Source of the DNA: Cyclobacteriaceae bacterium
GTDB taxonomy: Bacteria; Bacteroidota; Bacteroidia; Cytophagales; Cyclobacteriaceae
Direction: 5' to 3'
Assembly: GCA_958296015.1 (NCBI GenBank)
Contig: CATQIH010000001.1
Span: 62,001 to 126,000 of the forward strand
DNA: 64,000 bases
This document shows positions 9,956-19,068 of this stretch, piece by piece (position 1 is the stretch's first letter; each line of letters begins with the position of its first letter). A program made the translations under genes and the position numbers. Below the pieces are notes generated by a model. It saw only the letters and a list, made by a program, of their open reading frames with translations, was not told the origin of the DNA and did no database searches.

Positions 9956-11533
9956 ATGACTATGAAAAAAATGAAAGATTATTTTAATTCAAGGATAATA
10001 CATTATACATGCTTACTCATTGCATTGCTCTATATCCCTACCTCATGCAGTGACTCATTTTTGGAAGACGCTAAAGTGTATCGAGAACTTGATGCTAACA
10101 CCTTTTATCAAAGCGAGAGTGATGCCTTATTGGCGATCACTTCGGTGTACGCGCCACTTCAATATCAAGGACTTTTCCGTAGGTACAGATACCTACTGGA
10201 TTTTATGAGCGGAGAACTTGATATCACCAGCGGGGGTTTTCAATTGGTGGAATATACGGGGTTCAGATTCAACGCTTCTTCCCAGCATCTGGTTCCTACA
10301 GCATGGGAAGCTTGTTATGTCGGTATCATGAGAGCCAATACCGTACTGGAAAAAGTGCCCGATATAAAATTTGAAGATGAGCAACTGAAGACACGTATCT
10401 TAGCGGAGGCAAGGTTTTTACGAGGCTTATATTATTTCAACCTGGTACGCTTTTATGGTGGCGTTCCCATCTATACCTCTCCTTTTTCAGGTTCGTTGGA
10501 AGACCCCAGTTTTCGCCCAAAACGCAACAGTGCCGAAGAGGTCTATGCATTTTTGGAGGAAGACCTACGTGCCGCCGCGAAAGATTTGCCCCTATCCTAC
10601 AACGGGGCAGATGTAGGTAGAGCTACTGCCGGGGCTGCCCAGGCATTTTTAGGTAAAGTGCTTTTATACCAGCAAAAATATCCGGATGCCAGGGACGTGC
10701 TCAGACCTATCATAGATGGAGAATTTGGTAGCTATGCGCTGGTAGCTTTTGAACAGAATTTTGACCTGGAACATGAGAATAATGCAGAATCCGTCTTTGA
10801 AATTCAGTTTGAAACTGGTTTTGGAAATGGGTTTTCTGATGGAGATGAAGCAAATACGGCTGAATCAAATTGGATAGCAACAGCACTTAACCCTGGCCGG
10901 GTGAGAGGCTTTGCCAATGGGTTGCCAACAGTAGTGGTCAATGCCTTTTTTGACCAGTTTCCCGAAGAAGAAGCTATTAGGCGGCCTTATACGATCGCCA
11001 GGCCGGGAGACGTTTGGTCTAGTTGGGATCCTATTGCCCAAGACCCTGTAGCTGCCGACCAATGGAGGGATAGAACAGCGGAACGCATTGGCGTACCCTT
11101 TTCCGGAGTAAGAAAGGGTACCGAAGGCCCTGATGTCACGGGCTTTGTGCAGTCGGCCATAAACTTCAGAGCCATGCGCTATGCAGAGGTGCTGTTGCTT
11201 TTTGCTGAGGCTGAAAACGAGGTGAATGGGCCCTCTGCTGCGGCTTATGATGCCATCAACCAGGTGAGACGAAGAGCAAAGGTTGCCGATTTGGAGGGAG
11301 GTCTGGATAAAGAGTCCTTCTTTGAAAAATTGGCGATAGAGCGTAGATTAGAACTAACGTTCGAGTTTCAGCGATATTTTGATTTGGTGAGATGGTCAAG
11401 ACGAGCCAATGTGCCACCAATTGCATCCACCGAAAATATGCCCGGTTTTGTTGCCGGAAAGAACGAACTGCTTCCGATTCCACAGGGAGAACTCATTGCA
11501 AATCCTAACTTAACACAAAACCCTGGATACTAA
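9956..11533 (+). CDS. SusD/RagB-family surface glycan-binding lipoprotein
   Basis: 525 residues from the ATG at 9956; upstream in-frame starts exist but this one gives a proper lipoprotein signal with the lipidated Cys near residue 31 (YIPTSCSDSFLED). Family landmarks include FLRGLYYFNLVRFYGGVPIY, EVYAFLEEDLRAAAKDLPL, ATAGAAQAFLGKVLLYQ and a C-terminal RRLELTFEFQRYFDLVRW followed by LLPIPQGELIANPNLTQNPGY. It acts as the lid of the SusC just upstream. The sulfatase coding region starts 21 bases after its stop, so it is part of the long rightward locus. Confidence 0.96.
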   Translation: MTMKKMKDYFNSRIIHYTCLLIALLYIPTSCSDSFLEDAKVYRELDANTFYQSESDALLAITSVYAPLQYQGLFRRYRYLLDFMSGELDITSGGFQLVEYTGFRFNASSQHLVPTAWEACYVGIMRANTVLEKVPDIKFEDEQLKTRILAEARFLRGLYYFNLVRFYGGVPIYTSPFSGSLEDPSFRPKRNSAEEVYAFLEEDLRAAAKDLPLSYNGADVGRATAGAAQAFLGKVLLYQQKYPDARDVLRPIIDGEFGSYALVAFEQNFDLEHENNAESVFEIQFETGFGNGFSDGDEANTAESNWIATALNPGRVRGFANGLPTVVVNAFFDQFPEEEAIRRPYTIARPGDVWSSWDPIAQDPVAADQWRDRTAERIGVPFSGVRKGTEGPDVTGFVQSAINFRAMRYAEVLLLFAEAENEVNGPSAAAYDAINQVRRRAKVADLEGGLDKESFFEKLAIERRLELTFEFQRYFDLVRWSRRANVPPIASTENMPGFVAGKNELLPIPQGELIANPNLTQNPGY

Positions 11534-11554
11534 TTGTTTTTTGAACCCATTCAA

Positions 11555-12958
11555 ATGAAAATAGTACGCAAAACAAATCACAAAATATTGGGGCTGACTA
11601 TTTTATTATGCCTCTTTGTTTTTGAAATATATGGTCAGGATGCGGTTCGGGCAAAAAAGCCCAATATCGTCATTATTTTCCTGGACGATGCAGGATGGGG
11701 AGATTTTGAGCCTTTTGACAAAAGCATTACCTATACGCCCAATATGCAGCAGCTGTCGGGGGAAAGTAAGGTGTTTTCTAATTTTTATGTCCCCCAAGCC
11801 GTATGTTCAGCCTCAAGGGCAGCTTTGTTGACGGGATGCTATCCCGGTCGCACCAAAATGTTCGGTGCCATTGCCCCAAGGGAACCAGGACTTAGCACAG
11901 ATTTTAAGACGATGGGTGAAATTTTCAAGGCTGAAGGTTATAAGACAGCCTTGTTTGGAAAGTGGCATCTTGGCGATGTTGATGGTGAGAGACCCTGGGA
12001 CCGCGGATTTGACGAAACAGCGGGCCTCCTGTATTCGCACGACATGTGGAAATACCACCCGGAAGAACCGGAAGTCTGGGGTAAATATCCGCTTCAATTC
12101 TGGGAAAACGGAAAGGTGCTGATCCCGGATATGGAGCCTGCGGACCAGAAGACACTGACCCGGAGATATACCCAGTACGCTGTCGATTTTATCCATCACA
12201 ATAAAGATAACCCATTTCTGTTGTACGTTCCCCATAACATGCCCCACGTTCCGATTTATGCCAGTGATAATTTTGCAGGCAAATCAGGGATGGGACTCTA
12301 TGGAGATGTAGTGATGGAGTTGGACTGGTCGATAGGCCGGATTAACCAGACACTCAAAGATGAGGGGCTTGAGGACAATACTATTTTAATCGTAACCACC
12401 GATAATGGTCCCTGGATTGTCTATGGCAATCATGCGGGAAAGACTCCTTTTAGAGAAGGCAAAACAACCTCCTTTGACGGAGGGGTCAAATCCGGAATGC
12501 TCATCAAATATCCAAAAATGATCAAGGGCGGTTCGTTTTCAGAGGCAACACTCTGCTCTATTGATATACTTCCTACCCTGGCCGAACTGGCTGGTATCAA
12601 GTTGGACACCGAAAAGATCGATGGAAAAAGTATGGTGGGCTTGCTTGGGAAAGATGAAGCATTCAAAAACCCCCAGCAATATTATGCCATCAGTAATCTG
12701 AAAGAACTTCAAAGCATGATCAGTGGCGACGGCGAATGGAAGTTGCATGTTGAACATCCGTACAGAACCCTGATAAAAGAAGGAGCAGATAGAATGCCCG
12801 GCAGCTATGAAAATAAAATATTGGAAGCTTCCCTTTTCAATCTGAAGAAAGACCCTTTCGAAAGATTTAACCTCATCAGGGAACAACCCGAAATAGCAAA
12901 GCGACTGATGATGTACTATAAAGAGCACTTCAAAAAATTTTACGGAAAACAACATTAA
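11555..12958 (+). CDS. S1-family sulfatase (first of three)
   Basis: 467 residues from the ATG at 11555, with a signal peptide (GLTILLCLFVFEIYGQ). The formylglycine signature is CSASR at about 84-88, so Cys84 would be oxidised to formylglycine by a maturase not encoded in the window. Metal ligands are visible as the Asp pair in IFLDDAGWGD (about 44-45) and TTDNGPW. It removes sulfate esters from glycans, probably in the periplasm. Motifs FGKWHLGDVDGERPWDRGFDE and NMPHVPIY are typical of S1 enzymes. The next gene starts two bases after its stop, so the two are probably translationally linked. The S1 subfamily and regiospecificity cannot be read by eye. Confidence 0.94.
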   Translation: MKIVRKTNHKILGLTILLCLFVFEIYGQDAVRAKKPNIVIIFLDDAGWGDFEPFDKSITYTPNMQQLSGESKVFSNFYVPQAVCSASRAALLTGCYPGRTKMFGAIAPREPGLSTDFKTMGEIFKAEGYKTALFGKWHLGDVDGERPWDRGFDETAGLLYSHDMWKYHPEEPEVWGKYPLQFWENGKVLIPDMEPADQKTLTRRYTQYAVDFIHHNKDNPFLLYVPHNMPHVPIYASDNFAGKSGMGLYGDVVMELDWSIGRINQTLKDEGLEDNTILIVTTDNGPWIVYGNHAGKTPFREGKTTSFDGGVKSGMLIKYPKMIKGGSFSEATLCSIDILPTLAELAGIKLDTEKIDGKSMVGLLGKDEAFKNPQQYYAISNLKELQSMISGDGEWKLHVEHPYRTLIKEGADRMPGSYENKILEASLFNLKKDPFERFNLIREQPEIAKRLMMYYKEHFKKFYGKQH

Positions 12959-12959
12959 T

Positions 12960-14906
12960 ATGCATCCCAAAAAAAAGATTCTTTATTTATTGGCCTTTGC
13001 TGTTTGTACCATGATCTCCTGTAAGGAAGGCAGCAAAGATGCGGTAAGCCATACCGAAAACCGTCCAATGACCGATAGTTTGTTGGTCAATGACCAATAT
13101 AGTTATGCAAAGCTTGAAGATGTAGCCATGAAAGGTGCGGTAGGTGCTTGTTTGAAAAAAGTCATCGAACAGCGTATCGCCTCAGATTTTGCTGCAAACG
13201 AAATAGCGACCGAAGCCACAAAAGCCTTTGAAATCCGCATGGATGACCAATTTTACGAAGGAAGGGGACTGTGGCAGGGTGAGTTTTGGGGTAAATGGGT
13301 TTTGTCGGCAGTAGCGGCCTACCGTTATACGGGTGACGAACATATTAAAGCGACCATCAAAAAGGAAACCGAACGCCTTATCGCCACACAGGACGATAAT
13401 GGCTATATCGGAAGCTATCAAAATTCGGCCTATGTGGAAGGTGACGTTTGGAATGTTTGGAACAGGAAGTACGCGCTATGGGGGCTTGTAGAAAGCTACG
13501 AATTGCTCAAGGATCCCGCTATTTTGAAAGCTGCCCAGGGCATGATGGACCAGTTAATGACCGAGGTTGGTCCTGACCAGGTACCTATGGTCAATACGGG
13601 TAATTTTTATGGCCTGCCAAGCTCCTCGATACTAACCCCCCTGGTGAAGCTTTATATAGACACCCATGATAAAAGATACCTCGATTATGCAGAATACATC
13701 GTGGCCAACTGGCAATCTGTGGAAGGCAATCCTCCGGCTATTGTGAGCAAAGGATTGACCGGTACGCCCGTACATGAATGGTTTCCTGAGAAGGGCAAAT
13801 GGACGAAAGCCTATGAATTTATCTCCTGTGTGGAAGGCCTGGTGGACCTTTATCAAGTCGTAGGCAACGAAGATTACATCCATGCCGCCAAGAGCATATA
13901 TACTTCTATTCAAAAGAATGAACGAGTCATCACCGGTGGTATTGGTTATCATGATAAGCTGGAGGGTGCCTCCTCGAAACCTGGAGGTCTTAACGAACCC
14001 TGCGATGTGGTATATTGGGAGCGTTTATCGGCAAAACTGTTGGCACTTACCGGCGACCAGACCTATGCGGATGAGATAGAGCGATTGACCTATAACGTGC
14101 TCTTAGCCTCATTTAACCTAGAGGGCAATTGGGGCGTTCGTCGGTTAGGACTCAATGAACCCCATTTGGTATCACCCCTGCACGCATTTACCCATTATCA
14201 TCAATGTTGTGTGGCCAATGTTCCGCGAGGTATGCTGCAATTGGGTGAGGTGGCGGTGATGTCATCCAATACTGCCAACGAACTTTTGGTGAACCTTTAT
14301 TTGCCAGGAAATTATGGCAATACGCTTCATGACGGTACAAAGGTCTCTCTACAGGTAGACACCAAATATCCCAAGACAGGGTTGGTCAACGTAAACGTGG
14401 AAAGTGAAGAAGCGTTTCAGGGAGCTTTGATTTTTCGCAAGCCGGATTGGTGCCATGATTTTTCAGTCTCCGTGAATGGCACTGAAATGGGTGACTCGGC
14501 AGCACATGGGTTGAGCATTGACAGAGCATGGGAGAACGGCGACAGCATTGCCATCAGCATGGATGTTGGGCAACGTATTATAGAAATTCCTGATCGCAAA
14601 GATTTTAAGGCCATCATGTGGGGACCCGTTGTTCTGGCCAGAAGCAGCCTGTTGGAACCCAAAGGCAGCCTGGATACGCCCATTGACTTTGATGGCCTTG
14701 CCATAAAACCAGTTTCAAATGCGGCACTGAACGACAAAATCTGGATGGAATTTACAGCCACCACTAAAACGGGCAAGACCATAACCCTCTGTGATTATTC
14801 TTCTACCGGAAGGGAATACGAGCGACCTAAAGATCCCACCGCCTGGGAAGCAATGATCAACAACCGTGTGGACACTGATCAAAGAGTTTGGCTTAAAACG
14901 AAATGA
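12960..14906 (+). CDS. GH127-type (DUF1680) beta-L-arabinofuranosidase-like lipoprotein
   Basis: 648 residues with a lipoprotein signal (CTMISC, lipidated Cys near 21). The family substrate-pocket region is seen as FYEGRGLWQGEFWGKW (about 98-113). The zinc/nucleophile set of GH127 matches E346-x-C348 (NEPCDV) and the double Cys 416-417 (HQCCVANVPRG), corresponding to the Glu-x-Cys and Cys-Cys of characterised beta-L-arabinofuranosidases. A C-terminal beta-sandwich follows (FRKPDWCHDFSVSVNG). Known members release beta-L-arabinofuranose; related families GH137/GH142/GH146 share the fold, so the exact sugar is uncertain. It sits between two sulfatases, suggesting a sulfated arabinose-containing glycan. 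The next coding region begins four bases after its stop. Confidence 0.85.
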   Translation: MHPKKKILYLLAFAVCTMISCKEGSKDAVSHTENRPMTDSLLVNDQYSYAKLEDVAMKGAVGACLKKVIEQRIASDFAANEIATEATKAFEIRMDDQFYEGRGLWQGEFWGKWVLSAVAAYRYTGDEHIKATIKKETERLIATQDDNGYIGSYQNSAYVEGDVWNVWNRKYALWGLVESYELLKDPAILKAAQGMMDQLMTEVGPDQVPMVNTGNFYGLPSSSILTPLVKLYIDTHDKRYLDYAEYIVANWQSVEGNPPAIVSKGLTGTPVHEWFPEKGKWTKAYEFISCVEGLVDLYQVVGNEDYIHAAKSIYTSIQKNERVITGGIGYHDKLEGASSKPGGLNEPCDVVYWERLSAKLLALTGDQTYADEIERLTYNVLLASFNLEGNWGVRRLGLNEPHLVSPLHAFTHYHQCCVANVPRGMLQLGEVAVMSSNTANELLVNLYLPGNYGNTLHDGTKVSLQVDTKYPKTGLVNVNVESEEAFQGALIFRKPDWCHDFSVSVNGTEMGDSAAHGLSIDRAWENGDSIAISMDVGQRIIEIPDRKDFKAIMWGPVVLARSSLLEPKGSLDTPIDFDGLAIKPVSNAALNDKIWMEFTATTKTGKTITLCDYSSTGREYERPKDPTAWEAMINNRVDTDQRVWLKTK

Positions 14907-14910
14907 TTCA

Positions 14911-16308
14911 ATGAGACATATTTTATTTTTAACCTGTATTTTGTTGACAACCGCATTTTCAAAAGCGCAGACAACAAAAAAGAATACACCCACCAAGCAT
15001 CCCAATATTGTTTTTCTATTGGCTGATGATCTTCGCAAAGATGCGGTGGGCTTCATGGGCAATAGCGTAGTAAAGACTCCCAATTTAGACTCTCTTGCCA
15101 GAAAAAGCTTTGTTTTTGAAAATGCATATGTAACTACGTCCCTTTGTGCGGCAAGTCGTGCTAGTATTCTAACGGGGCAATATGGCGCAAGACATGGCAT
15201 TGTTGATTTTATAGACAAATTGGATCAAAAGGCTTTAAGCAATACCTATCCGGCGATCTTAAAAGCAAATGGATACCAAACGGCGTTTGTAGGCAAGTAT
15301 GGTGTGGGAAATCCAACGCAATCCGAGATAGAGGTTCTCTTCGATGATTGGAAAGGATTTGAAGGCCAAGGCAACTACTGGGTTCCCACCGATGGGAATA
15401 CCTATAAACACCTGACCCGTAAATTGGAAGAAGAGGCTATTCAATTTTTAGAAACCAGAGACACAACGAAACCCTTTTGTCTTTCCGTGAGCTTTAAGGC
15501 TCCTCATGTTGAAAATATCAATGAATTCACCCCTGACCCCGAGTATCAACGCGCATATTGGGACGATTCTATTCCTCCTCCGCGACACGGAACCACCGAA
15601 GACTATCAGCTTTTTCCTGAGTTTTTTAGAAAAAACAGTGAATCTCGTTCCCGTTGGAAAACTCGCTTTCCGACTTATGAAGTATATCGGGAAAATGTAA
15701 AGAAATATTATAGGTTGATCACCGGATTGGATAGAGCCGTTGGGGAGATTATCCGCCAGTTGGACAAAGAGCATTTACTGGAAAACACTGTTATCATATT
15801 TGCCAGTGACAACGGCTTCTTCTTGGGGGAACATGGTTTAGCGGGAAAATGGTTTGAACATCGAGAATCTATAGAAGTCCCTTTTTTTATCTATGACCCT
15901 CGAGAAACGCTTTCTACCAAGAAAAAGATAAGCGTTACCGCACTTAATATAGATATCGCACCGACTATTCTAGCGTTGGCAAACTTGCGTATTCCAAATG
16001 GAATGCAGGGAACAGACCTCACCCCTATCTTGAAAAATCAGAAGATAACACCACGAGATTATTTTTGGTATGAGCAACATTTCGGTTATGAAGGTAAAAT
16101 ACCAAAGGTGCAAGGCATTATCGGTAAGCGATACAAGTATGTTAAATATTACGAGCAACCTGAATATATTTCTCTGTTTGATTTGAAGAAAGACCCGTAT
16201 GAGACCAAGAATCTTTTATACGACAAGACTTACGCTAAGCTTATTCCGGAGCTTGAAGCAAAATACAATGCAATGAAAGCTGAGGTATCAGCAAAGGATG
16301 CCCAATAA
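14911..16308 (+). CDS. S1-family sulfatase (second of three)
   Basis: 465 residues from the ATG at 14911, with a signal peptide ending near TAFSKAQ. Formylglycine motif CAASR at about 79-83 (TTSLCAASRASILTGQYGARHG); metal-binding Asp pair in FLLADDLRKDAVGFMG; later metal site FASDNGFFLGEHGLAGKW, a form typical of the S1 branch that includes choline- and iduronate-sulfatase-like enzymes. The C-terminus carries YKYVKYYEQPEYISLFDLKKDPYETKNL, the usual sulfatase C-subdomain. It differs strongly from the first sulfatase, so it probably acts on a different sulfate position. The locus then pauses with a 130-base gap before the next gene. Confidence 0.94.
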   Translation: MRHILFLTCILLTTAFSKAQTTKKNTPTKHPNIVFLLADDLRKDAVGFMGNSVVKTPNLDSLARKSFVFENAYVTTSLCAASRASILTGQYGARHGIVDFIDKLDQKALSNTYPAILKANGYQTAFVGKYGVGNPTQSEIEVLFDDWKGFEGQGNYWVPTDGNTYKHLTRKLEEEAIQFLETRDTTKPFCLSVSFKAPHVENINEFTPDPEYQRAYWDDSIPPPRHGTTEDYQLFPEFFRKNSESRSRWKTRFPTYEVYRENVKKYYRLITGLDRAVGEIIRQLDKEHLLENTVIIFASDNGFFLGEHGLAGKWFEHRESIEVPFFIYDPRETLSTKKKISVTALNIDIAPTILALANLRIPNGMQGTDLTPILKNQKITPRDYFWYEQHFGYEGKIPKVQGIIGKRYKYVKYYEQPEYISLFDLKKDPYETKNLLYDKTYAKLIPELEAKYNAMKAEVSAKDAQ

Positions 16309-16438
16309 GGCAAAACAATTGATATTAGTATATATGACCGGCAATGACAATTGCACTATTTTGACAATAGCGACTTTTCTCTCTTTCACATGAGTGAACG
16401 ATTACATTTCATAACTATCAACTCTTAAAATTAAAATT

Positions 16439-18721
16439 ATGGTGAAGAATTACCTAAGTCTAGTACTGATGTTGGTATCTGTGCTAGTAACCAATCTGGG
16501 CTATGCCCAAGGAATTGCCAAACTCAGTGGACCTACCATCACTATTCAAAAAGATGAGTTCGGGTTCAACTGCCAGAATTACTTTGATGGCCCGTCTTGG
16601 AAAGATAATGACTTCCAGCATACGGTAACCCGCTTGATGCCAGGCAACCTTCGCTATCCTGGTGGTACCATTGCCAACTTCTGGGATTGGCGCACCGGAA
16701 CGATTATCGAAGAGAAAACAAAGGGTTTTCCCAACTATCAGGGCACTGAGTTTGCCTACACGCCTAAAGACTTCGTAGAGGGCATACCCAAGGGCACAGA
16801 AATCGTGTATGTGGTGAACATGGCCCGGCCTACCGCGGCCACCAAAATTCCTCTTGACACTACGATAGAAGTACTGGAATCAAGGGAGATACTAGACCTA
16901 AAGATCGTAGACATACTGGCCGCAATACAGGAATTTAGCGATGCCGGACATCCCCTGAAATATATAGAACTAGGAAACGAGTTTTATAACGGTGCCAGCG
17001 GTGCTCCAAACTCTTCCGGTGGCATTTACTCCAGTCGGGTAGGTTTGTATATTGAACATGTCAATATTCTTGCTGACACGATTAGTCAAGTCTTTCCTGA
17101 TGCGGAATTGGCCGTAATTGGCGATGCCTATAATGAAGATTCGGAAGATATAGACCAAACTGATACAGGAATATCCGCATGGACCGATTCGATCTATACA
17201 GCCATTGAAGAAGGCAGGTTAAATAACATAGATGCCATCACTTTTCATTGGTATACAGGCCCAGGTGTTGCCACCTTGGATAGTGATTCTCTGGTAGAGC
17301 GAAGTCTGAATCAGACCTTCAAAAAGCAACGTCAGGTGCAACGAACTGATTTTGAAACCAACCGATTGGGTCTGGACTTATGGATCACCGAGTACAATAC
17401 TTTCTCACAACCCAGAACGAGTAAAAACCCCAACAATCCCGGTAATGGTGGGGCGATTCAGGGAAGTTGGACCAATGGAATGTTTGGGGCTAATCTCACC
17501 CTGTTGTATACCATGTTGGGTCCAAGCATAAAATTGCTGGACATTCATGTGTTAAGCGTCAACAATTTGCAATGGGCAATGCTACAGGACAAAAATACAT
17601 TATCAGGAAACGGGGTGGCCCTTAGCCTGGTAGGAACAGCCATGAAAGACATGGACAAAGCACGTGAGGTTAAATTCAGAGGAATCACAAATCCTACCTT
17701 TGGAGAAGATGGCGACCCTTCGCTATATGCCGTCAAATTTTGGAACGGTAAGAAAGAGACGATGATTGTGGTAAACAATACCAAAAGTGCCAAAAATAAT
17801 GTCAATATTTCATGGTTGTTTTGGGGGCTTGGCAACAAACGGAAGACCGTATACTATGATACCACTCCCTATGTAGCTGATAGATTAAATGCAGACACAT
17901 CGCGCGTGAGCGAAGATCAGGGACTGACTTACGATTATGAAGACGATCTGGGCAATGTGGTAGGTTTTCCTCCTTTCTCTATCACCGTGATCGAGCAGGA
18001 TAAGATAAATCTTGTAGCTAACAGTAGTTTTGAGACCAACACCGGCTGGAGCAGGACCAACTTTATTGAAGACAACATCAAGAATGCCTATACCGGAAAC
18101 AGAGCATTACAGCTTACCACAACAAGCCAACGCTTTAGCGGCTCTTTGCAAACAGTTAGCGTGTGGCCAAACCAACCTTATCTTCTCAGTGCAAAAATAC
18201 GAACAGCATTATCCAGCGGTGCAGGTAGACTCAAGGTTAGATTTTTAAACGCAAGAAACCAAGAGGTAGGTAGTCCCTTGTTTAGTAATGATGTACAGGG
18301 TACCAATAGCTACAGAGAAATATCAGAAAGTTTCGTAACTCCTTACAGGGCTACCAAATTGGAGATAACCTTGCAACTTGCTAATGGTACGGGCACCGTT
18401 TGGTTCGATGATGTTTTGTTGAGATGGGACTACAGATATTATCCTTGGTTTAGATCAGAATCACTCTCTACCCATGACAATAGTGACGGTCTGGTATTGT
18501 ATCCTAACCCGGCAGTAGACGGTACATTCAAATTGCAACTAGATGGTAGCCATCAGTTGCCGGATGTCATCGAGATCAAAGATATGACAGGGAAGTTGGT
18601 GAAATATCTAGCAAAACCTACAAGTGAAGATGTCAAAACTGAAGGTCTGGGTAAAGGTATGTATATCATCATAGCAACTTATAACGGAAATAAGTACTCA
18701 GAAAAACTTATAGTAGAATAA
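16439..18721 (+). CDS. T9SS-secreted clan GH-A glycoside hydrolase, paralog 1
   Basis: 760 residues. A signal peptide (LSLVLMLVSVLVTNLGYAQ) is followed by a TIM-barrel-like catalytic region with a GNE acid/base candidate (ELGNEFYN, E181) and a nucleophile candidate (LWITEYNTF, E318), the arrangement of retaining clan GH-A enzymes such as GH39/GH51/GH79. FHWYTGPG fits the same fold. A carbohydrate-binding-like module (NSSFETNTGWS...TGTVWFDDVLLR) covers about 520-660. The last 75 residues (LVLYPNPAVDGTFKL...GMYIIIATYNGNKYSEKLIVE) are a type A T9SS sorting domain, so it should be exported to the surface or medium. The GH family is not identifiable by eye. It is followed by a close tandem copy. 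Confidence 0.8.
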   Translation: MVKNYLSLVLMLVSVLVTNLGYAQGIAKLSGPTITIQKDEFGFNCQNYFDGPSWKDNDFQHTVTRLMPGNLRYPGGTIANFWDWRTGTIIEEKTKGFPNYQGTEFAYTPKDFVEGIPKGTEIVYVVNMARPTAATKIPLDTTIEVLESREILDLKIVDILAAIQEFSDAGHPLKYIELGNEFYNGASGAPNSSGGIYSSRVGLYIEHVNILADTISQVFPDAELAVIGDAYNEDSEDIDQTDTGISAWTDSIYTAIEEGRLNNIDAITFHWYTGPGVATLDSDSLVERSLNQTFKKQRQVQRTDFETNRLGLDLWITEYNTFSQPRTSKNPNNPGNGGAIQGSWTNGMFGANLTLLYTMLGPSIKLLDIHVLSVNNLQWAMLQDKNTLSGNGVALSLVGTAMKDMDKAREVKFRGITNPTFGEDGDPSLYAVKFWNGKKETMIVVNNTKSAKNNVNISWLFWGLGNKRKTVYYDTTPYVADRLNADTSRVSEDQGLTYDYEDDLGNVVGFPPFSITVIEQDKINLVANSSFETNTGWSRTNFIEDNIKNAYTGNRALQLTTTSQRFSGSLQTVSVWPNQPYLLSAKIRTALSSGAGRLKVRFLNARNQEVGSPLFSNDVQGTNSYREISESFVTPYRATKLEITLQLANGTGTVWFDDVLLRWDYRYYPWFRSESLSTHDNSDGLVLYPNPAVDGTFKLQLDGSHQLPDVIEIKDMTGKLVKYLAKPTSEDVKTEGLGKGMYIIIATYNGNKYSEKLIVE

Positions 18722-19068
18722 TAGATTAGATGTTAAGCTGATTTTTTGCAGCAGCGAATCATTTGATAAGCTGCCCTAAAAAAACAAGAATATTTTTTAC
18801 TATCAGTGTGTATTCTGTTTTTTGTTAGTGCGCTCATGGTGGCCTGACTCTCTGTATCAAAAAGATAGTCAGGCCCTACATCGGATGCCATCACCTAGTG
18901 CTATGGATATTTTTTAGAATGAAGTTCGCTGTAAACCAATCTTCTTTCTCACAATTTTAAAGTAGCAGGTAGCTTGGCTACGTGCTCTGTATTTGCGATT
19001 TCACCGTAATATCGCTGATTCCGAAGAAATGTATTTTTATGTTTAACTGATATTTATTTTTTAAAATT
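18722..19068. other. 347-base gap between the tandem glycosidases, with a hairpin
   Basis: No convincing gene. A perfect 9-bp stem (GGCCTGACT at 18841-18849, AGTCAGGCC at 18867-18875, loop of 17) lies mid-gap without a T-tract; it may be a weak terminator or processing site for the first paralog. The end of the gap (TTTTTAAAATT before the start codon) resembles the leader of the first paralog, so the leader may have been duplicated too. Confidence 0.4.

Noticed and set aside
16309-16438. TTGACA-like -35 box before the first GH-A gene
   Set aside because: No matching -10, and Bacteroidota use a different promoter consensus; left unannotated.
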